Below the pieces are notes generated by a model. That model ran no database searches. It saw only the letters and a program-made list of their open reading frames with translations, and was not told the DNA's origin. 64,000 nt of DNA from Hydrangea macrophylla (taxonomy: Eukaryota; Streptophyta; Magnoliopsida; Cornales; Hydrangeaceae). Shown one piece after another: positions 23,455-34,260 of this stretch. The position numbers and the translations under genes were made by a program. The DNA is taken from positions 58,866,274 to 58,930,273 of the forward strand of contig CM066998.1 in assembly GCA_033977485.1 (NCBI GenBank), in the 5' to 3' direction. The number at the start of each line of letters is the position of its first letter. The stretch's first letter is position 1.

Positions 23455-24500
23455 TCAAGCAAAAAATTTCTTGAGGCGATCGAGGTTAATTGGCTGCTTA
23501 AATTCAACCTCATCTAGGTCCATGAGATAGGCCGCTCCTCCAGAAAGGAGAGTCTTAATAATGTATGGCCTGACCCAGTTAGGCTTGAATTTTCCTCTGG
23601 GGTCGTAAACAGACACTTTTAGTTCTTTGAGGACCAGGTCACCCTCAGCAAGCTTCCTTGGGCGGACCTTTTTGTTGAAAGCACGAGCTATTCTCTTTTG
23701 GTATCCCCGAGTAAGGTTTATTGCAGCCAACCTTTTCTCATCAAGCAACATTAGCTCATCATACCTCCCCCGCATCCATTCTAGCTCAGTCACTTCACAC
23801 TCCACCAAGACTCTCAAAGAAGGTATTTCTACTTCAACTGGGAGAACGGCTTCCATTCCGTAGACTAATAAGTATGGCGTAGCTCCCGTAGAAGTTCTTA
23901 AAGAGGTGTGGTATCCCCACAGTGCAAACGGAAGCTTTTCATGCCAATCCTTATACGTATCCGTTGTTTTTTCTAAGATCGCCTTGACATTCTTATTCGC
24001 TGCTTCCACAGCCCTGTTCGTTTGAGGCCTATACGGGGATGACTGATGTCGAGTGATTTTGTACTTCTCTAAGAGTGGGATAACCTCTCCTTGACAATGA
24101 CTGCCATGATCGGAGATGAACTCATTTAGGACCCCATATCTGCAGATTATGTTCTTCTCGATGAAACTTACCACATCCTTGGCTTTCAAAGTCACATACG
24201 AGGCTGTCTCTACCCATTTGGTAAAATAATCAATCGCCACGATTATGTATCGGTGTCCATTGGATGCCTTTGGAACTATCTCACCGATGATATCAATGCC
24301 CCAAACAGAGAAAGGCCACGGCGTGGTCATGCTGTAGAGCTGGGAAGGTGGAGTATGCATCAGATTTGCATGGATCTGACACTTATGGCATCTTTTGACG
24401 TACTCACAGTAGTCCTTGTCCAAAGTGGTCCAGTAATACCCTCACTGGATTATCTTCTTTGCCAGCATGTGTCCATTTATGTGGGGTCCATAGACTCCTT
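23455..24500 (-). pseudogene. pol: Element D integrase
   Basis: A 322-codon open stretch (23455-24423) covers most of the integrase. It has the zinc-finger end RCHKCQIHANLM, then the catalytic DDE residues in WGIDIIGEIVP, FISDHGSH and AVEAANKN. The C-terminal GKFKPNWVRPYIIKTLLSGG and LMDLDEVEF is typical of Tat/Ogre integrases. The upstream HHCC part is joined abnormally to a truncated RNase H near 24505, with stop and frame change. Integrase inserts the cDNA into nuclear DNA. The element copy as a whole is disabled. Confidence 0.88.
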
Positions 24501-24504
24501 CGTG

Positions 24505-26300
24505 CAGCCCCATCGAAATACATTCTCCACAGATCCTCTTTCAACTCCATTACCCCTTCGTCGGGAAACTTGAACTCCCCTTTCTCCCCAGATTCTATGG
24601 CGAGGTCGGCTAGGTATTCAGCGATGGCTCTCCCTTTAACAGATTTAGAAGTGACATATCTGATATCGAACTCGGCCAGCATCATGGTCCAACGGGAAAT
24701 CCTACTGGTCAAGACGGGTTTTTCGAATAGGTATTTAAGTGGGTCCATTCGGGATATTAGGACAACGGGAAAGGCCAACATGTAGTGCCTAAGACGGCAG
24801 GTCACCAGACTGGGGCCCAACAGGCTTTTTCTAAAGGTGAGTATTTCAGTTCGTAGCCGATCATCCTCTTGCTCAAATAATAAATTGCTCTTTCGACATA
24901 CCCTTCTTCCCCTTTTTGGGCTAATATACACCCCATCGAATCCTCGGTCACAGAGAGGTATAGCAATAAAGGTCTCCCGGGTGAGGGTGGTGATAGGACA
25001 GGTGGGTTTTGGAGGTAAGTTTTGATTTTATCGAAGGCTTGTTGACACAAGGTATCCCATTCGAACTTCTCTCCCTTTCTGAGCAATTTAAACAAAGGGT
25101 CACAAGTCAGGGTGAGTTTGGAGATGAAACGGCTTATGAACTATACTCTACCCAAGAAACCCCTTAGCTCTTTTTCACTCTTAGGCGGCTGCATTTCGAT
25201 GATAGCTTTTATTTTGGTCGGGTCTACCTCTATCCCCCTCTGAGTGATGAGGAACCCTAATAGCTTTCTAGTGGTGACCCCGAAGGTGCATTTCTGTGGG
25301 TTTAGCCTCATTCTAAATTCTCTCAACCTCCCAAAGAATTTTCTCAACGCCTATAAATGTCCTCTCCTTTCCTTAGATTTTATAATCATATCATCCACAT
25401 ATACCTCCACCTCCTTATGGATCATGTTATGCAATAATGTGGTAGCGGCTCGCTAATACGTTGCCCCTGCGTTCTTTAACCCAAACGGCATTACCCTATA
25501 GTAGTATGTGCCCCAAGGCGTGATGAAAGTGGTTTTCTCCCTATCTTCGGGTTCCATGAGGATCTGGTTGTATGCTGAGAACCCATCCATGAAAGACAGA
25601 AGTTCGTGTCCGGCGGTGTTATCAACGAGGACGTCGATATGTGGTAAAGGAAGTCGTCTTTAGGGCTTTCTTTGTTCAAATCTCCAAAGTCAACGCATAC
25701 CCTAACACGACCATCCTTTTTAGGAACTGGTACAATGTTGGCAATCCACTCGGGATACTCGGTGACTATTAAGAATCCAGCTTTTAACTGTTTTTCAACT
25801 TCCTCTTTAACTTTAAGTGCCCATTCAGGCCTCATTCGCCTCAATATTTGTTTTATTGGCTTTGAATTAGGGAAGAGGGGGATATGATGTTAGAATATCT
25901 CTAGATCAATGCCTGGCATATCACTATAAGACCATGCAAAAACATCTTTGAATTCATTTAATAGATTGATTAATGCCTTGCTTTCTTCATCGTTAAGTGT
26001 GGAGCCAATAATAACATTTTGAGGATTATCTTCATTTCCCAGATTAATTGTTCGAGTGTCTTCAATGATTTTACATGCAGATTCTTTTTCTTTTTCAATT
26101 AATTTTTGCAATTCACTTGGTATTTCATGATCACCACATTCATCACATTCATTAAGCGTATTCGAGTAGGCAGAATTAGTCATGTTTTCATTGATTTTCT
26201 TTGGAACAATTACAACAGACATAGAAATTGAAAGACGTCTCATTTGGGCCATTACAGACTCTGGGTGTGGGGGATACCTATCACTAGCTCGAAGACCCAC
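24505..26300 (-). pseudogene. pol: Element D reverse transcriptase and RNase H (second RNase H deleted)
   Basis: Reverse transcriptase starts with MRPEWALKVKEEVEKQLKAG and YPEWIANIVPVPKKDGR. The YVDD catalytic box region, KCTFGVTTRKLLGFLITQRG and the first RNase H (LYLSVTEDSMGCILAQKG) follow, with frameshifts near 25650 and 25441, a stop near 25350 and another at 25141. After YVTSKSVKGRAIAEYLADLA the second RNase H begins RMYFDGAA but breaks off and passes directly into integrase zinc-finger sequence (WTPHKWTHAGKE). In F about 470 residues of coding length separate these points. Upstream, the segment to 26300 ends EFKDVFAWSYSDMPGIDLE. Confidence 0.85.
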
Positions 26301-26520
26301 TCTTTCTTGCTTTCTCCTACCTTATCGGTGATGAAGCATTCTTCCAGATCCCCAGTCTTGGTAATCTCTTCCATCTCTTTTTTTCCAGGTTCTTCTTCAT
26401 CTTCTTCATGCACCTCCTCTACCATACCCTCGGCATGGTTGAATTCTTGGGTGGGAGTATCACATGGTTGGATCATCACCACACTTTTCATGAATTCGGA
26501 TACATGCAAGGTCAATGATG
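26252..26520 (-). pseudogene. Residual linker ORF upstream of D reverse transcriptase
   Basis: An 87-codon minus-strand ORF (to 26515), very acidic in its middle (VEEVHEEDEEEPGKKEMEE). It has no protease or Gag motif. It may be the remnant of the variable protease-to-reverse-transcriptase linker, because F has an acidic linker at the corresponding place. Gag and protease themselves are absent from D. Confidence 0.4.
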
Positions 26521-27044
26521 CTTAGCTAAACACGATATAAGAGGTGTAATCCCATAATCAAGATCTATCATATTCTCAAATGTCACGGGACATGAAAAAG
26601 GAATTGCTCGAAAGCGATTAAGAGTTTACATGTCTCATATTAAATGAGCATCGTCATCATCTTAAGTAATCGTAAAAAACTCCCTAGCATATACCCCTAA
26701 TCAAGAATTTATTTCCTAAATTTTCTGAAAGGTTCTATATAAACTACTATGCAAAGGCTGGGTTTTGGTCAAATAAGGGACCCTTGACACACATCCGATA
26801 GGATGCTTAATATACCAAATCATGGTATGAGATCAAGGGTGATCACACAGTCCCATGATAACTTGACCGATCGGGTTGCCCCGAGCCTCCAAGGTCATAG
26901 TTCCTTGCAATCGACTGGCTGGACATGCAAGTGAAATGCAACAGGCATACAAAGATTAATTAATCCAATTAGAAGGATGTTTTCAAGTCTAATCCTCAAG
27001 TGAACCCAAAATCAGAATTCTGGTCTGTGAAATCAGAGATCCTG
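26521..27044 (-). other. 5' leader of element D with conserved block
   Basis: Non-coding. Bases 26725-26790 contain a block shared with F at 53873-53946, built from GAAAGGTTCTA, then ATGCAAAGGCTGGGTTT, GTCAAA, AGGG and TTGAC in the same order and spacing. It lies about 280 bases from the LTR in D and about 267 in F. The surrounding leader sequences are otherwise unlike, so the block may be a retained RNA signal. Confidence 0.6.
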
Positions 27045-27069
27045 GGTTCGATCCCCAACTGAGTCGCCA
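27042..27069 (-). other. Primer-binding site of element D with extended tRNA match
   Basis: The plus strand ends GAGTCGCCA at 27069, three bases before the LTR. Read as a tRNA 3' end it runs beyond the usual 18 bases. ATCCCCAACTGAGTCGCCA is preceded by CCTGGGTTCG, giving a T-loop TTCGATC and four of five T-stem pairs. An Ogre-type tRNA-Arg primer is likely from memory of this lineage, but I could not check it. Confidence 0.8.
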
Positions 27070-29254
27070 GATTGTGGATATCGCAATTTAAGTTACCCAC
27101 AGCTTCTCTTTTAAAGTTCTTTTTCAAATTTCAAATTCAAAACAAATGAGTTGCCACTTAATTTTTAAAAGAAAAATTAAGAAACTGTTTCAAAGGAAAC
27201 CGATCTTTTGCGAAACCAAAAAAATTAACTAGGTTCGGGGATTATGGAATGAGAGAGGAAGGAGCCTGTCGGACTAAAACACCCTCTCTCATCCTATCTT
27301 GCGATAGGCCTCTACTTAACATCCTTTTAATTAAACTACTAATTTAAGCATGCCCTCAACTAATACGTAGATATAAGTATACATTACAAAAGCATGTCCA
27401 AAGGGCGTAAGATTGCAAATAATAAAATATCACTCAAAACCACATATTTCAATTAGCAGGTAAATATGATATGCAAAATTGAGAACTAGAGAACTTACCC
27501 GGGGTCCAGCCGCAAATATTGAACGTGCAATGCATACGAATAAAATAAAATCCTAAAAAAAAGTCTCTAATCACATATATACATATAAGGCAAATCCTAA
27601 TTCTAAGGTGTCGTACATGGAGTCGAGAAATCAATAAAAAATCAAGGAATAAACAAAAGTAGAGAAAGGATTGAGAAAATATACCTCGGAAGCACTACAA
27701 AACAAAGGGTTAGTTTACATATTTTAAACAAAACACATCACTAAATCCTAAGCAACAAGTCTTAACACAAGGTGAATTCGATTTTCAAATATCAGTCTAC
27801 ATGGATGAATGCACATGAACACATGAATATGAATGAAATAGAGCTATGAACTATTCATTGGTTTGGATAATTTAGCTTCTGGTTTTAAGCTTACTCAATC
27901 ATTATTAAAGCACAGTATGAACCCTAGGTTAAGAGAAGATCATTTGAACCTTTATTTATAAAGTTGATTAAATCTGTCACTACATTCAGGAAATTCCAGA
28001 GAGCAGACCTAAACTTCAAAGAAATAAAAAGCATGGTTCCCATGGTTTGATCTTGATGAATTTTGGACACAAGGTGCCCCTGCGTGTCTAGTTTTTATCC
28101 CAAAACGAAAATCAAAGTTTCAACGGTTAGATCCCCGGGAATTGGACAAAAACCAGATATCACTCAGGATCCTACAACCCTCTGTCCAGAGTTCTTGCAC
28201 AATTTTCTAAAAATAGTAAAAAAAATCAGAAATGCTTTGTCCTTTTTAGGTTAGCTTCCTAACACATTAAACTAACTAAAACAAATTATTTTGGGTCAAT
28301 AAAGCTTGATTAAGGCTCTGATTTGCTTATTTCAAAAGAGTGTTACTGTTCTGAAACTCTTGGACAGATTGTAGTTGCCTCACAAAACCCTTGAGCAAAC
28401 CACTTTAAACATGAAATCTTCTTAAAACAAAAAATTACAGTGGTAGAACTTTGAGTTATAGACACTTTCCCATTGGTTTCATTCAGTTCCAACGGTGTGA
28501 TTTCGAACTAAAAATCCTTGATCAAAGGTGGTCATTGAATTCACGACACCATTTGTCCAAGTTCAACTTTCATTGTTAACCCCAACTATTAAACCATGAA
28601 GTTGGGCTTTACCTAAACCATTTCTTCTACCCCTTGATGGTCATTGAATACTAAGGACACACACACATGTAGGTCTCAGTGAAGTATGAAGAACTTCACA
28701 AAACTTTAAGAAAAGGATTAGCCTAAGCCCTAGAGATGGACTTAAGCTAAATTATTTCTCCTACCATTTGATGGTCATTGGAGACTAATGACTCTTAAAC
28801 TCATGGATTTTAATGAAGTACAAAAGACTCATGAAACCTCAAAGTAATGAGTTCAAACTATAGATGAAGTTTGGAATCATTGACTCCATATACTAAATCA
28901 ACCCCAATCCCCTCATAAATCATAAGTTCATGAGAATATTGGGTTTTGAATGCTAAGATTCAAATAAGACATTGAAAGTCTCATGAATCTAAACAAACAA
29001 AAGCAAAAAAAGACCAAGGTTCTATTGCAAGATTTATTTTTAGCTTCAAACACTAAACTTGCTTTGATCTAAACTAATGAGATGAAAGTTCAATCACAAT
29101 ATATGTGGTGTGTGATGAAATGAGGTGGGAAGAGAAGTTTTGAAAGTGTGTAAAAGATCCTAAGTATCTAAATATTGTGATTGAACTACTAAACAAACTA
29201 ATTAGTTTAGAGTTTTACCTCTAAGTATCCTCAACTTCTTAGTTTCTTCAAGGC

Positions 29255-31249
29255 TATAACACCCGCTCCCGCGGTTTATATTTATTATTGCTTCAGCATG
29301 CATAATCATGAGTTAATGATAATTATAGTGTTATGTGACACATATTGAAAGTGGGTTTAACTCACTAAGTTGTTTTTGGGTGTCCAATTAGGAACCCAGA
29401 TTTGGCCAGTGTGGCAGTCCCAAGTTGGGATATGTGTTGATGGGTCCCAGTTGAGATGGGACAGTAATATGTGAAACACCCTATGTGCCTATATGTTCAT
29501 TAAGGCTTAAATGATTTATTATTTTATTATTGATAATATCATGTTATTAGGTAGTGACCACTTTTGGGGCAATTAGGGGTACCTTTGTGAGCACGAATTG
29601 AACACGTTACATAATTAGTAGATTAATTAGCAACTTCATATAATTATATGGGACCACTTATGGGGCCCATGCAAAACATAGACAAATATCCATATAGGTT
29701 TCGAATAGTTTTAATACAGTTTAATAAGTAGTAGGGGTGTAATTGCAAACTAGCAAACACGAGGGGGTGTCATAATAAATGAAGAATTATTAAAAACAAG
29801 ACACGTTGGGTCTTGGGGATGAGTCCTTCTCATCCTCATTTTTCATTTAGACCTTCAGTAGCAAGAGTTATAGCAGATGTGTTGACGAGTTTCGCCGGTG
29901 ATTTCTTGACGCCGATTGATGCCCCGAACTACGTTCAATCTCAAAACAAGCTATATATTCGGACTCCTGGGGGTGAGTCTAATCTATTGGTATTAATTTT
30001 ATTGAGTTCTGTGACAGTTTTTCCGCGACCCACTTTAGGGTTTTAGCTCATAACTTGTAATTTATTTATACCTGGTTCTTAATAGGGCTTTAATCTCACA
30101 ATTAGGAGCGAAACCCAAGAGGTGAGTGATGTTAATTTTGATATTTGGATGGTTTTCATGTTGGATTCAATTGTAATGCCAAAGCATGCCTAATTAGCGT
30201 AATTTAATTTATTTAGCTTAGTATTGGGCAAAATTCATGTGGTTAAATTAGGCCCAATTTGATTGTGATTGCACGGTGTAATGATTAAATGAGTATGTTA
30301 AGTTGCCTATTTGGGTCAATGGAAATTGCTAGTTCTATACCACCATGAGGCAATCTTTGTGGTGACGACCAAGGCCGCCAGAGACCTGTGGGACTGTACG
30401 TGTGAGGGCGTGGGTCATGACTAGTCACGTGGGCTTGGGGAGTGGAGCCGCGGACTAGCTGTGGGAGCGAGCTAGTAATTGCCGGAGACTATAGTTATTT
30501 GTAATGTGTTGAATTGAACATGTCAATTATCCATAATCATGATTAGCATTACTCACTAAGCATATAGCTTATATATTGTAATGGTTATTGAATAACCATC
30601 GTAGGTGATCGTGGCGAGGAATCAGGGAAGTGAGCTGGGAAGTGGCTTGGCTGGCTTATGGGTTTTGGGAGTTGTTGTAACCTTGTTAATAGTTACCTGC
30701 TTTTTAGTTTAAAGCTTGCAATATAGTTGTAATTAATCGGTTTTAATATGGATTGTAGCACGAGTCATGTTTTGGTTGGTTTAAGACTTATGTAATATTT
30801 CTAGTTAAACTTTATACTTTAGTTAGATTCTAACTTAACTCCTGTAATATAAGGTTGGACTGTGTTAGTTGGGATTATTTGATCATAGTGTTACTATGAC
30901 TAATGTTATTAGATTGGGACGTTTGAACTTGGAGATTTATTTATTGGGTTGGTTGTAAATTGTGATATTTAGTTTTTCTCTTAAAGTATTTAAAAACTCT
31001 TGCTTGGACTTTGGGAGCTCATGACTATGATTTGGTAGTGTTATTTGAGAAGTTACTATTTGTTAAAACTGGGTTATTTTGGCTGATTGCAAAGACAGGA
31101 CTTTATTTTTTTTGTTTTATTTATTATTGTTGAGCTTCTTTGGTTTAAGTTTATTTTAAATTTATTTTTTGGAACTTTAATCACTTGTGTAAGGCCTTGG
31201 TGGCGTGCCACATGTCCTAGGATCATCTGGGTGGTTCCGGGGCATGACA
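29255..31249 (+). mobile_element. Element E: solo-LTR-like insertion in D's 5' LTR
   Basis: 1,995 bases bounded by AAGGC on both sides (29250-29254, 31250-31254). The uninterrupted site is visible in D's other LTR near 16690. It starts TATAACACCCGC and ends CCGGGGCATGACA, closely resembling the ends of C (TATAGCACTC and CCGGGGCGTGACA). No gag or pol. A GAGGTGAGT donor-like site (about 30118) and an AGGTGATCG acceptor-like site (about 30604) flank a TTACTCACTAAGC-type word, as in C. Small ORFs here look like chance. Confidence 0.88.
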
Positions 31250-31502
31250 AAGGCCTTCCAAGTAATGATCGAACTCTTCCAAACAAATCTCTCTATTACT
31301 CTCTTTATTTGGAAACTTGTGAAGGAGAATCAATATTGGGATCCTAACATTCTAATATTCTATCCCTAATAATGGAATATACACCTTCTATATATAGGCA
31401 ATCATTAGGGGGTTATTTTGGAAAATTCGCAGGCAAAATTCTAATTCCCGCCGCCATTTGATGGTATAAAACGACCTACTTTTGGACAGACTGTCACAAA
31501 AA

Positions 31503-31765
31503 GGCGGCACTCTCTGGAGATGGAAGCGGCACTCACTGAATGCCGGAACGGCACTCAGTGATTGCCGTTGCGGCATTCACTGAATACCGATGCGACACTC
31601 AATGAATGCCGCGGACAACTCCAGGGACTGCCATTTTTTTTATGAAAATTTAATTTTTTCCACGACATTTTTCTGAAATTAACGGTACTCACAGAATGCT
31701 GCGCGGCACTCCATGGACTGCCGTACGGCAGCCCGTGACTGCCGCAGAGGTCATTGTGTGCCGTT
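31503..31765. repeat. D-family palindromic repeat cluster in the 5' LTR
   Basis: Counterpart of 16953-17185, with one additional repeat unit (GGAACGGCACTCAGTGATTGCCG split over 31542-31566) that the left LTR lacks. This shows that unit number changes within the family. Confidence 0.78.
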
Positions 31766-31943
31766 TTCTTCTGTCTTTCCCTTTTCTTTCTTTTTTCTTT
31801 TTGTTTTTGAATTGCAAGAGTTTTGGAAGAGTTTGAATCATCTTTGGAAGTCCTAGATTAATCGGGCGCTTGTCATCATCGGATCTTAGAGGTTGTACTC
31901 CCTTTAATCCAACGTTTGGTCCAAATTGGGTGTCTACACCATG

Positions 31944-32520
31944 TCAAGCTAGTTTGAAGATTTGTAATTCAATTCGGTTCTTCGTGACAAAGTGAAGGTT
32001 GGTGTGAAATACTTTGGTTCTTCATGAGGAAGTGATGGTTATTGTGTATCCTTTTGGTTCTTTGTGACGAAAGGGATACGGTGATTACTTCGGTTCCTCG
32101 TGACGAAGTGATGGTTTGTAGAGTTAAGACTCCTTTGGGTTCATCGTCAAGAAACAGATGTTCTTGAATTCCTTAACACTTTGGTTCTTCGTGACATAGT
32201 GGTGGTTCTTAGAGTCGAGACTCCTTTCGGTTCTTCGTGACAAAACGGATGTTCTTTGACTCCTTAACACTTCAGTTCTTCGTGACGAGGTGGTTGGTGA
32301 AAGATATTTTGGTTGATGAAAGATGGTTTGGTTAGTGCAAGATAGTTTCGTGAAGGTTTGTTGGAACACTTCGGTTCTTCGTGACGAAGTGAAGGTTAGA
32401 AGTGGTTTGGTTAATGAAAGATGGTTCGGTGAGGTAGTTCGATTGTGAAAGATGGTTTTAGTTAGTGTGGTGCCAGCCTTTTGGTGGTGTTGTTCAGAGT
32501 TGGGACTTTGCATCAGGCTT
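31944..32520. repeat. C-element tandem repeat, right side of D
   Basis: A degenerate array of GGTTCTTCGTGACGAAGTG words at about 40-60 base spacing. Each contains the dyad TTCGTGACGAA or TTCGTCACGAA-like variants. It continues the array interrupted by D at 14540. The 129-residue minus-strand ORF over it is repeat-derived and not a gene. Confidence 0.75.
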
Positions 32521-33277
32521 TGTTAATGGATAATGATAATTAATGTTCCGAGATGTGGAAGGAAGTTGTATCGATTGTTTGTTTTTTCTTTGAATACCTG
32601 GTCGGACGAGTTAGTAGTCGTTGTTTAGACGAGGATATATGGTTTTAGTTAATGTTGTAGTATATGGATGTCTCATTGATAAGGAGGATGTATTCTATGA
32701 AAAAAATGTTGAGATATGTGTACTGCTTACATGTTTTAGTTGAGACCTTTGCTATGCCCATGAAAGAATGCGTCTTTTGATAAGAGACTAACTGTATCTT
32801 AGGATACTAAACTATAACGTGAGTCGAGAGATGTTTTGTATTATAGATTATTGTGTGGTTATGTTACTCACTCAGCTTTGTTCCAAAGCTGACGGCATTT
32901 TACGTCTTTGACATTCCCATGTCCAGAGTGTTGCAGGTATTGCTTAGGCAGAAAGGTGAGCTCAGGATGCAGTACTGAGGATCTAAGGAAGGATAGAGCC
33001 AAGCTGGAGATCAGAAGATACTTATTTTAGTGTTTAAGCTTATGTATAAGTTTAGTATGGTCTCATGAAATAAGTTCAAAGTTATTGTAAATCATTATAT
33101 TCCCATTGCTGTATTGATGTTTCAGTTAAGATTAAGTGATGTTTATGCTTTAGTACTTCCCTTATGAATGCATGTGCAAAGTTAGAAAGGACAGAATGGT
33201 TAATCAACCAGTCATGTATCCACGGATCCAAAAGTGGAAATTCATTTTTCCCTATTTTGCTACTCCGGGGCGTGACA
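32521..33277 (+). other. Non-coding right end of element C
   Basis: Contains TTACTCACTCAGC, a T-rich stretch and TTGCAGGTATTG near 32930-32940, matching the arrangement seen in E. Ends CTCCGGGGCGTGACA. No ORF that I believe. Confidence 0.6.
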
Positions 33278-33282
33278 GATCC

Positions 33283-33780
33283 AAAACCCCCTAAGAGGGA
33301 ATCCAAGGACAAAAGAAAGAGGCAGAGATCACCCAACAAACCAGTCAGGAAGTTGGATTTCAAAAGGGATGAGTTGTATACTTCCCTCAATGCACCCCTA
33401 TCCCAGATCTTGGATCAGTCGAAAGGAAGGGAAGATTTCAAGTGGCCGGAGTGCTTGAAGGGAGATCCTCAAAAAAGAGATTGATCAAGATATTGCGACT
33501 TTCATAGAGATCATGGGCACACTATAGACGAGTGCAAGATCCTCAAATGTGAAATTGAGGAACTGATCAAGCGTGGAAAGCTCCGTCAGTTTATTGCGGG
33601 ACGTGATGATAGGCTTGGAAGGCGTGATGAATTCAGGGATGACTGAGATGGCCCGAAGGAACAGGAACCAGGAGTAGATCCCCCAACAATAGCATAAGCA
33701 GTCCAACGTTATACATGCCGTCCATGGACGATCCAGAAACTTGGGGAGCTCCAACAGAGCTAGGAAGAGACTTGATTTTT
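33283..33780 (+). pseudogene. gag: Element A gag, C-terminal part with zinc knuckle
   Basis: Continues the A gag frame directly after the GATCC duplication: PKPPKRESKDKRKRQRSP is a basic linker, followed by YTSLNAPLSQILDQ. The zinc-binding stretch YCDFHRDHGHTIDECKILK has the C-x2-H-x3-GH-x4-C spacing typical of Tat-lineage Gags, followed by IEELIKRGKLRQFI. A TGA lies at 33482, just before the knuckle, and TGA/TAA codons occur after it. The knuckle binds element RNA during packaging in intact relatives. Confidence 0.82.
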
Positions 33781-34260
33781 TAGTTTTGAAAAGGAGCCTG
33801 GGGTAGAGCCGCGTATCACTTTCACCTATAAAGACTTAATCGGGGTCCATCTCCCATATGATGATGCTCTGGTTATCACTTTAAGGATATCCAACTTAAA
33901 TATCAGGAAAATCCTTATCGATAGCAGGAGCTCGATTAATGTCATTTTCCTGTCTACGCTGAAGAAAATGGATTTTGATATGAGGAGGATAGAGCCGGCC
34001 AAATCCAATTTAATAGATTTTAGTGGAGAAGTTAAAGTGCTGGAAGGTCGTGTAATGATACCGATCACTGTGGGAGAGGAGTCTAATTACATCACAACTC
34101 TGGATGAATTCCACGTTGTGAATTCCTTCTCCCCCTACAACATTATTATGGGAAGATAGTGGCTCCATGACTTGGGGATAATACCTTCATCCTTCCATAA
34201 ATGCATGAAGCTGATCATCCGAGAAGTCGTGGTGACCATCCGAGGGGATCAGAAAGGAGC
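33781..34260 (+). pseudogene. pol: Element A protease
   Basis: Begins around ITFTYKDLIGVHLPYDDALVI. The active site reads ILIDSRSSINVIF where a D-(T/S)-G-S-S core is expected, so the catalytic Gly appears replaced by Arg. Then follow IPITVGEESNYITTLDEFHVV and SPYNIIMGR, interrupted by TAG at 34157 before WLHDLGIIPS. Fold and order match the aspartic protease of Tat elements. It would be inactive through the active-site change and the stop. Confidence 0.78.

Larger units (their letters stand above)
14541..31938 (-). mobile_element. Element D: Tat/Ogre-like retrotransposon with an antisense gene cassette, lacking gag
   Basis: LTRs lie at 14541-17364 and 27073-31938, with a perfect target duplication CCATG (14536-14540 and 31939-31943). 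The 5' LTR is the right one, because a primer-binding site adjoins it. The polypurine tract adjoins the left one. Minus-strand order is leader, residual linker, reverse transcriptase, RNase H and integrase. Gag and most of the protease are missing, and the second RNase H is deleted. Between integrase and 3' LTR, on the plus strand, lie two extra genes (aORF1, aORF2). Removing E leaves about 15.4 kb. Confidence 0.92.
27073..31938 (-). repeat. 5' LTR of element D, split by element E
   Basis: Starts TGTGGATATCGC at 27073 and ends GGTGTCTACA at 31938. It aligns with 14541-17364 on both sides of E. It carries an additional CGATAGGCCTCTAC near 27303 that the left LTR lacks. D-type palindromic repeats lie at 31503-31765. 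Confidence 0.93.
11066..33277 (+). mobile_element. Element C: long solo-LTR-like insertion (interrupted by D)
   Basis: C is bounded by a perfect 5-bp duplication GATCC (11061-11065 and 33278-33282). It starts TATAGCACTC and ends GGGGCGTGACA. Removing D leaves about 4.8 kb (11066-14540 plus 31944-33277) with no gag or pol, so it is best read as a solo LTR or a non-coding derivative. Orientation is uncertain. Plus is suggested by a splice-donor-like GAGGTGAGT at about 13699 and an acceptor-like TTGCAGGT at about 32933, an arrangement also seen in E. It splits element A gag. Confidence 0.78.

Noticed and set aside
27042..27069. A tRNA gene 3' half
   Set aside because: Only the T-arm and acceptor end are present, next to an LTR at primer-binding-site distance. 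No anticodon arm or D-arm can be folded upstream.
29813..30046. 77-residue ORF in element E
   Set aside because: It sits inside a solo-LTR-like insertion and shows no family resemblance. A GTGAGT donor-like site nearby suggests leader sequence rather than coding.
32124..32513. 129-residue minus-strand ORF
   Set aside because: Lies over the degenerate TTCGTGACGAA repeats of element C. Composition follows the repeat, and there is no similarity to any family I know.
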